The translations under genes and the position numbers were made by a program. Below the pieces are notes generated by a model that was given only the letters and a program-made list of their open reading frames with translations, was not told the origin of the DNA and did not search any database. This document shows positions 7,844-15,664 of a stretch of 64,000 bases of DNA, piece after piece. Every line of letters starts with the position of its first letter. Position 1 is the first letter of the stretch. The DNA is from Cyclobacterium jeungdonense. Lineage in GTDB: Bacteria; Bacteroidota; Bacteroidia; Cytophagales; Cyclobacteriaceae. The stretch is from contig NZ_WMCD01000007.1 of NCBI RefSeq assembly GCF_010994275.1, forward strand, positions 62,001 through 126,000. The letters run 5' to 3'.

Positions 7844-10288
7844 ATGGTAAAAAATTACTTTAAAATAGCTTTTCGCTATCTCTGGCAAACCAAAATTAGT
7901 TCAACCATACACCTAGTAGGGCTGTCCATTGCCATGGCAGCGGCTATACTTATACTTCTCTGGAGTCAAAATGAGCTGCGCTTTGACAACTATTATCCGG
8001 ATGCAGATCGAATTTACTTAAGAGCTGATTACGACACGATTAAAGCAGAATACCCATTTAGCGGGACTTCGCAATACCCTGCTTTCGAGGCCATTCAAGA
8101 GAAGATCCCTGAAATAGAACAAATGGCAATGGCGGGTATCAATGTAGGTAGAAAGGTTTTAGAAATCAATGGCCACCAATTCAAAGAACCCAATGCCCTG
8201 ATCGTGGGCAAAGACTGGATTGACATGTTTGATTATAAAGTTCACCAGGGAAATATGGACTTTTTTTTCAATAATCCCCGTTCCGTTATCTTGACAAGGT
8301 CCAAAGCGGCCAACTATTTTGGAGATCTGCCCACATTACAACAAACCCTTTATATCGATTCCATCCCCTATACCATAGCAGCAATTATCGAGGATATACC
8401 TGCCAACGCTTCCTTCCAGCAGGATGTCCTGGTTTCAAATTCCTTTTACAACGAAAGAAAGGAGGATTCTGATGACACGAAATCTTGGGGCATTTTTTCT
8501 CAACTTATGTTTATAAAGTTGTACCAAGGCGCATCTGTTGAGGAAGCAGAGAAAAAGATCGCTGAAATTATTGCCAATAATCGGCCAGCATGGATGGCTA
8601 ATTCACCCAGACGATCCAAATTGGTTGCGCTTACTGATTTACATTTTGAAACGGGCCTCCTTGATCAGATCATTCCACATGGGAATACCCTCAATATATG
8701 GGTATTTTCCATTCTTGCTATTTTACTGCTTGGCGTGGCCAGTGTCAATTTTGTCAACCTTTCCATTGCCAGGATCGGTACCCGTTTAAAGGAAATCGGG
8801 ATTCGAAAAATTGTGGGAGCGTCCAAACATCATTTGTTTGTCCAGGTAATGGTGGAAACCTTCTTGTCGATCATCATGGCAGCAGGGATAACGTTGTTGT
8901 TGGTTTTATTGGTTCTTCCTGAGTTCAATGCGTTTGCAGAAAGAAACCTTGTACTCAACCTGATGAATCCTCATGTTTTACTGTTAATTCTGGGGATAGT
9001 TGTTTTGGTTTTCATTATGACTGGTCTCTATCCAGCTATGGTTTTGGCTACTTTGAAGCCGATAGGGTTACTAAAAAACCAGGTGATGGCAGGTCTTAGT
9101 CGTCAGGGATTCAGAAAGGCTTTGGTAACGGGCCAACTTGTATTTACGGTGGTGCTACTTGTGGGTATTGTTACCATCCATTATCAATTTGCCTATATAC
9201 AGCAGCAAACCGATAATTACCAAAAGGAACAGGTGTTTAGGTTACATGTACCCTTGCCTTTAGGCTTTGGATTTGGTGATGAGGAGGCAAAAGAACGCCA
9301 TTGGACCCGGGTGAATAGTATTAAAACCAATTTACTTGCAAGTAATGCCATTCAGTCGGTTTCTCAAGTCAATGGTACTTCTATAGTGGATGACAATCGG
9401 AAACAGCCTGTAGATATTGCCTGGTCTGGTTACCCAAAATCCCAAGAACCAGTTGATGCGGTAATGATTTGGGCGGATGAAGATTATGCTGAATTGGCCA
9501 ACCTGACTATGGTATCAGGTCGCTGGTTTGAGTCCGAAAATGAAGCCGACCGTTTCAATTTTGTAATAAATGAAACTGCTGTTAAAATTTTCGGACTTGA
9601 GGAACCTGTAGTGGGGACCTCGTTTTCTACTATTTCATACCGGACAGGGTCTGAAGAAATGGGCAGTATTATTGGAATAGTAAAGGACTATCATCACAAG
9701 AGTTTACATGAAAAAATCGATCCTGTAGTATTTTCGCTTGACCCCTATGGAGGTTCTTCTTATTTGGTTAAGGTAAATGCGGGAAATGCAACTCAGGCAC
9801 TGGACCATGCAAAAAAAGTATGGAATGATTTTTCCCCTGAGCATCCATTTGAATATTCGTTTTTGGATGAGGAATTTGATAGGCTGTACAAAGAGGACCG
9901 AAGGGCCTTGACAATAAGTATGACATTTGGTGGGTTAAGCATTCTTCTATCCAGCCTGGGTCTGTTGGGAATGATCTCCGTATCTGTCCAACAGCGCACC
10001 AAGGAAATTGGTATCCGCAAAGTAATGGGTGCCGATGTTACAGTGATCCTGACACTTCTTGGCAAAGATTTTATAAAACTGGTACTGGTTGCAATCATCA
10101 TCGCTTCACCTATTGCCTGGTATGTCATGGACCGTTGGCTGGAAAATTTTGCTTACCGGATTGATATAGACTGGTGGATATTTGCGGTGGCGGGGCTGGT
10201 GGCGATGGTGATTGCCTTGGTGACCTTAAGCTTCCAAACCATCAGGGCAGCTGTTGCCAATCCTGTCGAGGCATTGAGAAGTGAATAA
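7844..10288 (+). CDS. MacB/FtsX-like ABC transporter permease 2
   Basis: The protein is 814 residues from the ATG at 7844; an ATG two codons upstream (7838) is possible, but the paralogues begin M-x-KNYxKIA as this start does. The architecture is as in permease 1: one N-terminal helix (about 20-40), a MacB_PCD-like periplasmic domain, a first FtsX block beginning around LKEIGIRKIVGASKHH, a second periplasmic region, and a C-terminal FtsX block after TKEIGIRKVMGADV. It ends in AAVANPVEALRSE, the usual ending of this family. No ATPase is linked. It is transcribed alone, between PIN-toxin debris on both sides, and is headed by its own copy of the palindrome plus -24/-12 unit. Confidence 0.88.
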   Translation: MVKNYFKIAFRYLWQTKISSTIHLVGLSIAMAAAILILLWSQNELRFDNYYPDADRIYLRADYDTIKAEYPFSGTSQYPAFEAIQEKIPEIEQMAMAGINVGRKVLEINGHQFKEPNALIVGKDWIDMFDYKVHQGNMDFFFNNPRSVILTRSKAANYFGDLPTLQQTLYIDSIPYTIAAIIEDIPANASFQQDVLVSNSFYNERKEDSDDTKSWGIFSQLMFIKLYQGASVEEAEKKIAEIIANNRPAWMANSPRRSKLVALTDLHFETGLLDQIIPHGNTLNIWVFSILAILLLGVASVNFVNLSIARIGTRLKEIGIRKIVGASKHHLFVQVMVETFLSIIMAAGITLLLVLLVLPEFNAFAERNLVLNLMNPHVLLLILGIVVLVFIMTGLYPAMVLATLKPIGLLKNQVMAGLSRQGFRKALVTGQLVFTVVLLVGIVTIHYQFAYIQQQTDNYQKEQVFRLHVPLPLGFGFGDEEAKERHWTRVNSIKTNLLASNAIQSVSQVNGTSIVDDNRKQPVDIAWSGYPKSQEPVDAVMIWADEDYAELANLTMVSGRWFESENEADRFNFVINETAVKIFGLEEPVVGTSFSTISYRTGSEEMGSIIGIVKDYHHKSLHEKIDPVVFSLDPYGGSSYLVKVNAGNATQALDHAKKVWNDFSPEHPFEYSFLDEEFDRLYKEDRRALTISMTFGGLSILLSSLGLLGMISVSVQQRTKEIGIRKVMGADVTVILTLLGKDFIKLVLVAIIIASPIAWYVMDRWLENFAYRIDIDWWIFAVAGLVAMVIALVTLSFQTIRAAVANPVEALRSE

Positions 10289-10355
10289 TTATCTATCATG
10301 ACTTCCTCACAATAGCCTAAATCCTATTCGTGATTCAAGACTTGATTTGCTAGCA

Positions 10356-10478
10356 CTAAATTTTACTATAAAATTCCAATGGGTGAATTACAGGAAGCAA
10401 AGGTGAAGTAAATTTATCGTCCTTTGTATTTCTGGTAATGAAGTAATCCGCACCAGAATGAAGTGCAGTATTCCTTAG
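10356..10478 (-). pseudogene. C-terminal remnant of a second PIN-domain toxin
   Basis: About 40 codons without a start codon read ALHSGADYFITRNTKDD, then LLPVIHPLEFYSKI and a TAG stop at 10356-10358. This matches the last strand and helix of VapC-type PIN proteins, where an (I/V)TRN-x-KDF motif is followed by LPVLTPEEF. The frame is closed by a TAA immediately upstream, and the stop codon of the PH-domain gene overlaps its 5' edge. It is not related in detail to the remnant at 7109. Confidence 0.55.
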
Positions 10479-10945
10479 ACTTTAATACTTTCAAGAATCG
10501 TTTCATTCCTCACCGGTACCTCCATTTTCTCCAATTCCTCTTTTAGCTTCAACCAAGTATTGTCTTTAAGGGTACTGGCTCCATAGATTTTTGTTTTATA
10601 ATCTCCGGCTATCAGCCTTAGGCTATTTGGGCCTTTGCCATTGCCTTCAAATACAATCTCCTTAATGTCACTTAGTGGATATACATGCCTTTTCCAGAAA
10701 AAAATGTGGTTGCTGACTACAAAATATTCAACGGTTAATCCAAAATAATGGTAGACCAAACCAAGTAGTAAAAACCAGATAACTCCAAGTCCCGCTATGA
10801 AAATAAAGGCATCCCTATGGATGGTTGGATCAAAAACTAAATTCCATAGAAAAAAGCCGATAATCAACCATAGCATTGCCGCCCGAAAGTTAACAATTGG
10901 GTTGCCCTTAAACAGTGTCATTTGTCTAACCAATGGCAATTTCAA
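10475..10945 (-). CDS. Small membrane protein with bacterial PH-like domain
   Basis: The protein is 156 residues. Residues about 24-45 and 50-70 are hydrophobic and look like a helical hairpin in the membrane. The rest (EYFVVSNHIFFWKRHVYPLSDIKEIVFEG onward to a terminal helix LKEELEKMEV) has the strand pattern of bacterial PH domains (DUF304/bPH_2 type): a short aromatic strand, then YPLSDI, then a glycine-rich turn. The call rests on pattern rather than a conserved motif. It stands alone on the minus strand between permeases 2 and 3. Function is unknown; relatives are thought to be membrane-associated scaffolds. Confidence 0.55.
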   Translation of the reverse strand: MKLPLVRQMTLFKGNPIVNFRAAMLWLIIGFFLWNLVFDPTIHRDAFIFIAGLGVIWFLLLGLVYHYFGLTVEYFVVSNHIFFWKRHVYPLSDIKEIVFEGNGKGPNSLRLIAGDYKTKIYGASTLKDNTWLKLKEELEKMEVPVRNETILESIKV

Positions 10946-11065
10946 ACTTTGAGCCTTTGGTTTAAAGGTTGATGGGGTATTGTGTATTCTTTTTTACCTT
11001 TAAACGATTTCCTTATCAAAAACAGCTTGAATACCTTTTCATGTTGTATTAATAACGCACGCCAA

Positions 11066-11081
11066 CGAACATTTTTGTCCG
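11066..11081 (+). promoter_or_regulatory. Palindromic operator/UAS upstream of permease 3
   Basis: CGAACATTTTTGTCCG combines one half-site of each of the other two palindromes. Its centre at 11073.5 is 68.5 bp from the first G of the TGG at 11141, identical to the other two loci. Confidence 0.75.
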
Positions 11082-11095
11082 CAAAATCAGATCGA

Positions 11096-11125
11096 AAAAA
11101 GCCAAATCGGCTAATGAGGCTTTTT
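11096..11125 (+). terminator. Hairpin with T-tract between operator and promoter of permease 3
   Basis: AAAAAGCC (11096-11103) pairs with GGCTTTTT (11118-11125) over a 14-nt loop. It could end plus-strand read-through before the permease promoter, or act on the minus strand. The stem has only three G-C pairs, so it is weak. Confidence 0.35.
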
Positions 11126-11140
11126 AAAGCACATTTTTAT

Positions 11141-11156
11141 TGGTACGAATGTCGAT
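11141..11156 (+). promoter_or_regulatory. Sigma-54-like -24/-12 element for permease 3
   Basis: TGGTACGAATGTCGAT keeps the GG, the A and G at consensus places and a G exactly 10 bases after the GG. It is less similar to the other two elements, yet the spacing is preserved. The start codon is about 40 bp downstream. Confidence 0.45.
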
Positions 11157-11194
11157 AAAAGTTACGAAGGTTATGATAGTTAAAATGATGAGCA

Positions 11195-13612
11195 ATGTGG
11201 AAAAACTACCTTAAAATTGCCTGGAGAAACCTTTTGAAAAAGAAAGCCTACTCCTTTATCAATATTTTTGGATTGGGACTGGGGATGACCTGTTGCTTTC
11301 TGATTTTCATGTATGTACAGGATGAGCTTTCAGTGGATTCCTACCACGAAAAAAAAGATAGGATATACCGTTTGACACACGGGACCCTTCCATCCAAGGA
11401 CCAACCTGAAAGTGCCGTGGCCAATCCTTTTTGGGTTTGGCATAATGCACCGGTGGGACCTGCCCTTAAGAGTTATTTTCCTGAAATTGACAAAGTAGTC
11501 CAGTTCTCCGGGAGCTCTGATATATTGCTGACAGATGGTGAAAATGCCTATCAGGAAAACGGCGTATTTTTTATGGATTCCACAGCATTTGATGTTTTTA
11601 GTTGGCAGGTGGTTAAAGGTGATCCCAAAACAGCTTTGACTGCACCCTACAGCATGGTGATGACGGAGAGCACCGCCAAAAGGTATTTTGGAAACGAAGA
11701 CCCTATTGGCAAAATCCTAAAAGGAAGTGACTCACCGGGAAGGTCAAATGCAGGAGACTATAGGGTCACTGCCGTCATCGAAGATATTCCGGCCAACTCA
11801 CATTTTAAATTCAACATGCTGCTCTCCTTGAGTACATTCAGGCTTTATTGGCCTGAGGTATTTGATAGTTGGGGATATGTGGATTTCTATACTTATTTCT
11901 TGGTCAACGAGAATTTCAACCTTGCCTCCTTCAAGCAAAAAATACCTGAGTTTATGGCTGCAAGGCAAGATAACCCGCTCTATACCGTCAATGTTGAACC
12001 GATGAATGATTTTTACCTTAGAACAGATGCGGACAGACAACCTGGAGATACTGGGAGCCTGGCCAATATTTATGTTTTTTCGGTGATTGGGATTTTCATC
12101 TTGGTCATCGCCATAATCAACTTTATGAACCTGTCAACAGCAAGATCCATGGAGCGCGCCAAGGAAGTGGGCATCAGAAAGTCGGTAGGAGCTGAAAGAA
12201 AACACCTCATTTACCAATTTTTAGGCGAATCCATTATCATCGTTTTTTTGGCTATGATGGTTGCTGTGATTTTTGTAGCTGTATCCATGCCCTTGATGAA
12301 CAGCATCACAGGTAAAGAATTAGAATTGGGAAGGTTTGTTAATTGGCAGACGATCCCCTCCATGATCGCAATTTTAATTGTGGTTGGCTTATTGGCTGGA
12401 TCCTATCCGGCTTTTGTATTGTCAGGATTCAGGCCAGTTCAGATTTTAAAAGGTATTTCCGTGGCCAATAATAGTGGGATCAGCCTTAGAAAGGGCCTTG
12501 TGATTTTCCAGTTCAGCCTTTCCATCATCCTGATTGCAGGGACCATCATTGTCTATACCCAAATGAATCACCTCTTGGATAAAGACATGGGTTTTGACAA
12601 AGAGCAGATGTTGGTGTTGGATTATAATTATGATGAAATCGTCAATAACAGATCCAATACACTTAAAAGCGAGCTGGAATCAAATCCTGCGATACTTTCC
12701 GCAGCTTTTTCGAGAAGCGTCCCGGGAGGTTATTTCCCAAATGCCGGAACAACCATCGAAGGTCCGGATGGGGAAATGATTCAAAAAGACCAGGCCATTT
12801 TTCAGGTGGGAATTGATTTTATTGACCACTTTGATATGAAATTGGTAGCAGGAAGATCCTATTCAAGGGAATTCCCTTCAGATTCAACCTCAGCTTTAGT
12901 GGTAAACGAAGCCGCGGCCCGCCAATATGGCTATGCCAATCCTGCGGACATCGTTGGAAAGAAATTTGACCAGTGGGGAAGGGCTGGAGAAGTCATTGGG
13001 GTGCTAAAAAACTTCAATTTTATCTCGCTCCATCGGAATATAGAACCTTTGACGTTACCCTTTGAAGCCTATGCAAGCCGCTTCCTTTCGCTCAAAATAA
13101 AGCCCAACAATTTACAAAAAACCATTGCTGAACTGGAAGAGGTTTGGAAAAGAATTGCTCCGCACAGGCCCTTTTTGTATAGTTTTTTAGATGAGGATTT
13201 TAACAAACAGTACCAGGCTGATTTTAAGTTCAGAAAGATATTTACGGTGTTTTCAGTGTTGGCGATCCTAATTGCAAGTTTGGGACTGTTCGGCTTGGCC
13301 ACCTACACGGCTGAGATCCGAACCAAAGAAATCGGAATCAGAAAAGTGCTCGGTGCTGAGGTTTCAAGTATTGTCACGCTGCTGTCCAAGGATTTTATCA
13401 AGTTGGTTTTGGTGGCAATTGTGCTTGCTACACCGGTCACCTGGTTTGCCATGAATAAATGGCTGGAAGGATTTGCCTATAAAGTGGAAATTGGTTGGTG
13501 GGTTTATATATTGGCGGGTATGGTTGCCCTCATCGTGGCGATGGTGACCATTAGTTCACAGGCAGTCCGGGCAGCCCTGGTGAATCCGGTAAATAGTTTA
13601 AAGAGTGATTGA
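11195..13612 (+). CDS. MacB/FtsX-like ABC transporter permease 3
   Basis: The protein is 805 residues beginning MWKNYLKIAWRNLLKKK, very close to permease 1 at this end. It has an N-terminal helix (about 20-40), a MacB_PCD domain with PANSHFKFNMLLSL around residue 200, a first FtsX block after AKEVGIRKSVGAERKH, a second periplasmic domain and a final FtsX block after TKEIGIRKVLGAEVSS, ending ALVNPVNSLKSD. It is probably an inner-membrane component of a MacB/Lol-like system whose ATPase is elsewhere. With permeases 1 and 2 it forms a set of divergent paralogues with conserved promoters rather than a recent tandem duplication. Confidence 0.88.
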   Translation: MWKNYLKIAWRNLLKKKAYSFINIFGLGLGMTCCFLIFMYVQDELSVDSYHEKKDRIYRLTHGTLPSKDQPESAVANPFWVWHNAPVGPALKSYFPEIDKVVQFSGSSDILLTDGENAYQENGVFFMDSTAFDVFSWQVVKGDPKTALTAPYSMVMTESTAKRYFGNEDPIGKILKGSDSPGRSNAGDYRVTAVIEDIPANSHFKFNMLLSLSTFRLYWPEVFDSWGYVDFYTYFLVNENFNLASFKQKIPEFMAARQDNPLYTVNVEPMNDFYLRTDADRQPGDTGSLANIYVFSVIGIFILVIAIINFMNLSTARSMERAKEVGIRKSVGAERKHLIYQFLGESIIIVFLAMMVAVIFVAVSMPLMNSITGKELELGRFVNWQTIPSMIAILIVVGLLAGSYPAFVLSGFRPVQILKGISVANNSGISLRKGLVIFQFSLSIILIAGTIIVYTQMNHLLDKDMGFDKEQMLVLDYNYDEIVNNRSNTLKSELESNPAILSAAFSRSVPGGYFPNAGTTIEGPDGEMIQKDQAIFQVGIDFIDHFDMKLVAGRSYSREFPSDSTSALVVNEAAARQYGYANPADIVGKKFDQWGRAGEVIGVLKNFNFISLHRNIEPLTLPFEAYASRFLSLKIKPNNLQKTIAELEEVWKRIAPHRPFLYSFLDEDFNKQYQADFKFRKIFTVFSVLAILIASLGLFGLATYTAEIRTKEIGIRKVLGAEVSSIVTLLSKDFIKLVLVAIVLATPVTWFAMNKWLEGFAYKVEIGWWVYILAGMVALIVAMVTISSQAVRAALVNPVNSLKSD

Positions 13613-13787
13613 TTTTGGAGATTAAAACAGTGAGGCTAAATTCAGGAAATCAGTTTAACTCGAAAACAGATAATTGACTAAAAAGCAAGACAATTCTCCT
13701 TGGACTTCGCTCAGGAACCATTACTGATATTTTATGGCAGCTAGCCTTGGCAATTATGAATAACCACTCCCTATAAAATCAAATCCC

Positions 13788-14078
13788 ATGACTTACATTG
13801 CTATACCCATCCCTACTGCATCTGGAAAGCAAGACATCCAAATCGAAGTGACGATCAACAACCAAAAACAAGCTCATCACTATAGGGTGGAGTTGTTTTA
13901 TTGGGAAGATTGTCAGGATCCAAAAGGACATCGGGCAGATTGTCTTTCAGAAATGCTATCGCATCATGACCCCAATTGGGCACTTTACTATATTGGCGCA
14001 CCGACGGAAAAATTTGTACCGATTACGTTTGTGGAAAAGAGAGATGGAGGTAAAATACCTATTACAGATGGAATTTAA
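13788..14078 (+). CDS. Hypothetical 96-residue protein
   Basis: I do not recognise the family. The frame starts MTYIAIPIPTASGKQDIQIEV and has a beta-rich, polar composition with HYRVELFYWEDC in the middle and two Cys. No signal peptide or membrane segment is visible. It has an ATG start, a 175-bp upstream gap from permease 3 and a following Uma2 gene on the same strand. The composition looks like a real small protein, but coding status rests only on the open frame. Confidence 0.45.
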   Translation: MTYIAIPIPTASGKQDIQIEVTINNQKQAHHYRVELFYWEDCQDPKGHRADCLSEMLSHHDPNWALYYIGAPTEKFVPITFVEKRDGGKIPITDGI

Positions 14079-14205
14079 TAAACGCTGATCCAGAAGACAA
14101 GAATTAGATGTGTCATCAGGGTGTTGACTTTAGTTCCGAACGCAATCTGGGCTGATGGAGGACTGCATGTCTTCCATTAAATCCCTAAATTACTTATATT
14201 TAGGT

Positions 14206-14817
14206 ATGAAAAAAGAGGACAGCAAATCTTTGATTAAAGAACCCGATTTGAGTTATAGCAACTATACCTATGCGGATTACCTGACATGGGATATGGAAGA
14301 GATGGCCGAACTGATCAAAGGAAAAGTTTTTAAAAAAGCGGCTGCTGCTCCAAGAAGGATTCACCAGTGGTTGGCAGGGAATCTACACACCGAACTAAAC
14401 TTGTTTTTAAAAGGGAAAAAATGCCAGGCCTATATAGCTCCTTTCGATGTTAGACTTCCGGTCAAATCCATAAAAGACGATAAAATTTATACCGTTGTAC
14501 AGCCGGATATCTGTGTGATTTGCAACATGGAAAAGTTGGACGACCGTGGCTGCATCGGTGCACCAGATCTGGTGGTGGAAGTCCTCTCACCCGGAAATAA
14601 ACAGCTTGAACTCCAACACAAATATGAGGTTTATGAAGAATCTGGAGTAAGGGAATATTGGCTGATGGATCCCGAAGGTCAGACCCTCCTGATATATACG
14701 CTGATTCAGGGCAATTACCAACCATCACGTTTGATGACCTCCGGAGACACCGCAAAATCCTCCGCTATTATAGGATTTGAATTGGATTTGGAATCGTTCT
14801 TTGCTGAAATAAATTGA
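14206..14817 (+). CDS. Uma2-family restriction-endonuclease-like protein (DUF820)
   Basis: The protein is 203 residues from the ATG at 14206 (MKKEDSKSL). An in-frame ATG at 14155 would add 17 residues; I prefer the shorter form because the family starts close to its first helix. The PD-(D/E)xK core is visible: VQPDICVICN supplies the Asp, APDLVVEVLSPGN the Glu, and KYEVYEESGVREYWLMDPE the downstream Lys helix typical of Uma2 proteins. Upstream are HQWLAGNLHTEL and APFDVRLP. Members are common, poorly understood DNA-nuclease-like proteins, often associated with transposons or regulatory roles. It is cytoplasmic and probably monocistronic. Confidence 0.85.
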   Translation: MKKEDSKSLIKEPDLSYSNYTYADYLTWDMEEMAELIKGKVFKKAAAAPRRIHQWLAGNLHTELNLFLKGKKCQAYIAPFDVRLPVKSIKDDKIYTVVQPDICVICNMEKLDDRGCIGAPDLVVEVLSPGNKQLELQHKYEVYEESGVREYWLMDPEGQTLLIYTLIQGNYQPSRLMTSGDTAKSSAIIGFELDLESFFAEIN

Positions 14818-14912
14818 CAGCTTGTGCTCTATTTTTTTCCTATTTAAAGCTTATTTAAATTGTAAAAGAAAGTTCAAGCCTTCCCTATCACGTTCCTTAA
14901 CCGCCACTTCTT

Positions 14913-15066
14913 TTAACAAAATAGATCATCAAGAAAAACTACTCCAATTCGTAGACCATAAATGATTTTTTCAATTTTTAATAAAGGAATTTTTGTCTTG
15001 ATTAGGTCCCAAATAATATCAAAATCTATCCCAAAATAATCATGAATGATTTCATTGAATTTTTTA
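14913..15066 (-). pseudogene. C-terminal remnant of a HepT-like (DUF86) HEPN protein
   Basis: About 50 codons reading FNEIIHDYFGIDFDIIWDL, then KTKIPLLKIEKII, match the end of DUF86 HEPN toxins, where RNxxxHxY is followed by D-x-x-IIW-x-I and a leucine-rich helix. The usual Arg before Asn is Phe here, and the N-terminal helices are missing. There is no start codon, and no MNT antitoxin gene is nearby. It ends with TAA at 14913-14915. The rest of 14818-15292 has no gene: it holds a roughly 65-bp repeat (15066-15132) and the blaI promoter. Confidence 0.5.
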
Positions 15067-15132
15067 ACCACATAGAATCATAGTTCACATAGAGGCTCTT
15101 TAATTAAAGAAAGTAATCTTACCACTTTTTAG
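15066..15132. repeat. Degenerate direct repeat, left copy flanking blaI-M56
   Basis: The block begins AACCAC, continues TAGTTCACATAG and TCTTTA-TTAAA, and ends near ACCACT. A matching block at 17276-17342 in the same orientation lies on the other side of the BlaI/M56 pair. Identity by eye is about 65-70 percent. Confidence 0.5.
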
Positions 15133-15257
15133 ACAATACAATCTGCAAACCTATGTTAATTTCTTTTTCTATCCGGAAAATAGAAAAGCCATTTTGTGGA
15201 TTTTCGGCCGAAGTTTCAAAAATCACCGATTTATTCTTTTCTATTTTAAAAATTTAT

Positions 15258-15273
15258 TTCTATGTTTGTAGAA
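15258..15273 (+). promoter_or_regulatory. BlaI-type operator overlapping a TAnnTTTG -7 promoter element
   Basis: TTCTATGTTTGTAGAA is an inverted repeat (TTCTA/TAGAA), close to the TACA/TGTA dyads bound by BlaI/MecI repressors. Within it TATGTTTG (15261-15268) matches the Bacteroidota -7 consensus TAnnTTTG. The start codon of the repressor gene is 20 bp downstream, so bound repressor would cover the promoter. Confidence 0.6.
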
Positions 15274-15292
15274 CCTAATAACATTTAGTAGA

Positions 15293-15664
15293 ATGAAGTT
15301 ATCTAAATCCGAGGAAAAACTGATGGACTTGATCTGGTCCCACCAGCCTTTGTTTATGAAAGATCTTTTAGAAGTCCATCCGGAACCAAAACCAGCCCCT
15401 AGTACGGTGGCCACCTTACTTAAACGTATGCAGCAAAAAGGATATGTGGGATTTAAGCTGTTTGGAAACTCCAGGCAGTACCATGCTTTGGTGGAAAAAC
15501 CAGATTATTTTTCCGGACAGGTCAAAACCATTATCAGGGATTTTTTCTCCGACTCACCACTTCAGTTTGTGTCCTTCTTTACTAAAAAAGCGGACCTGAC
15601 AACGGCGGAGTTGGAGGAAATAAAGAAACTGGTAGAAACTGAAATAGAAAGGAGAAAAAAATGA
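15293..15664 (+). CDS. blaI: BlaI/MecI/CopY-family transcriptional repressor
   Basis: The protein is 123 residues with a winged-helix N-terminus: MKLSKSEEKLMDLIWSHQPLFMKDLLEVHP, then PAPSTVATLLKRMQQKGYVGFK (recognition helix and wing), then a C-terminal dimerisation part (FFSDSPLQFVSFFTKKADLT and a terminal helix). Length and layout are typical of BlaI. It overlaps the next gene by 4 bp (ATGA), so the two are translationally coupled. The expected role is to repress this operon through the dyad at 15258, with release after cleavage by the neighbouring M56 protease or by a coupled signal. Confidence 0.9.
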   Translation: MKLSKSEEKLMDLIWSHQPLFMKDLLEVHPEPKPAPSTVATLLKRMQQKGYVGFKLFGNSRQYHALVEKPDYFSGQVKTIIRDFFSDSPLQFVSFFTKKADLTTAELEEIKKLVETEIERRKK

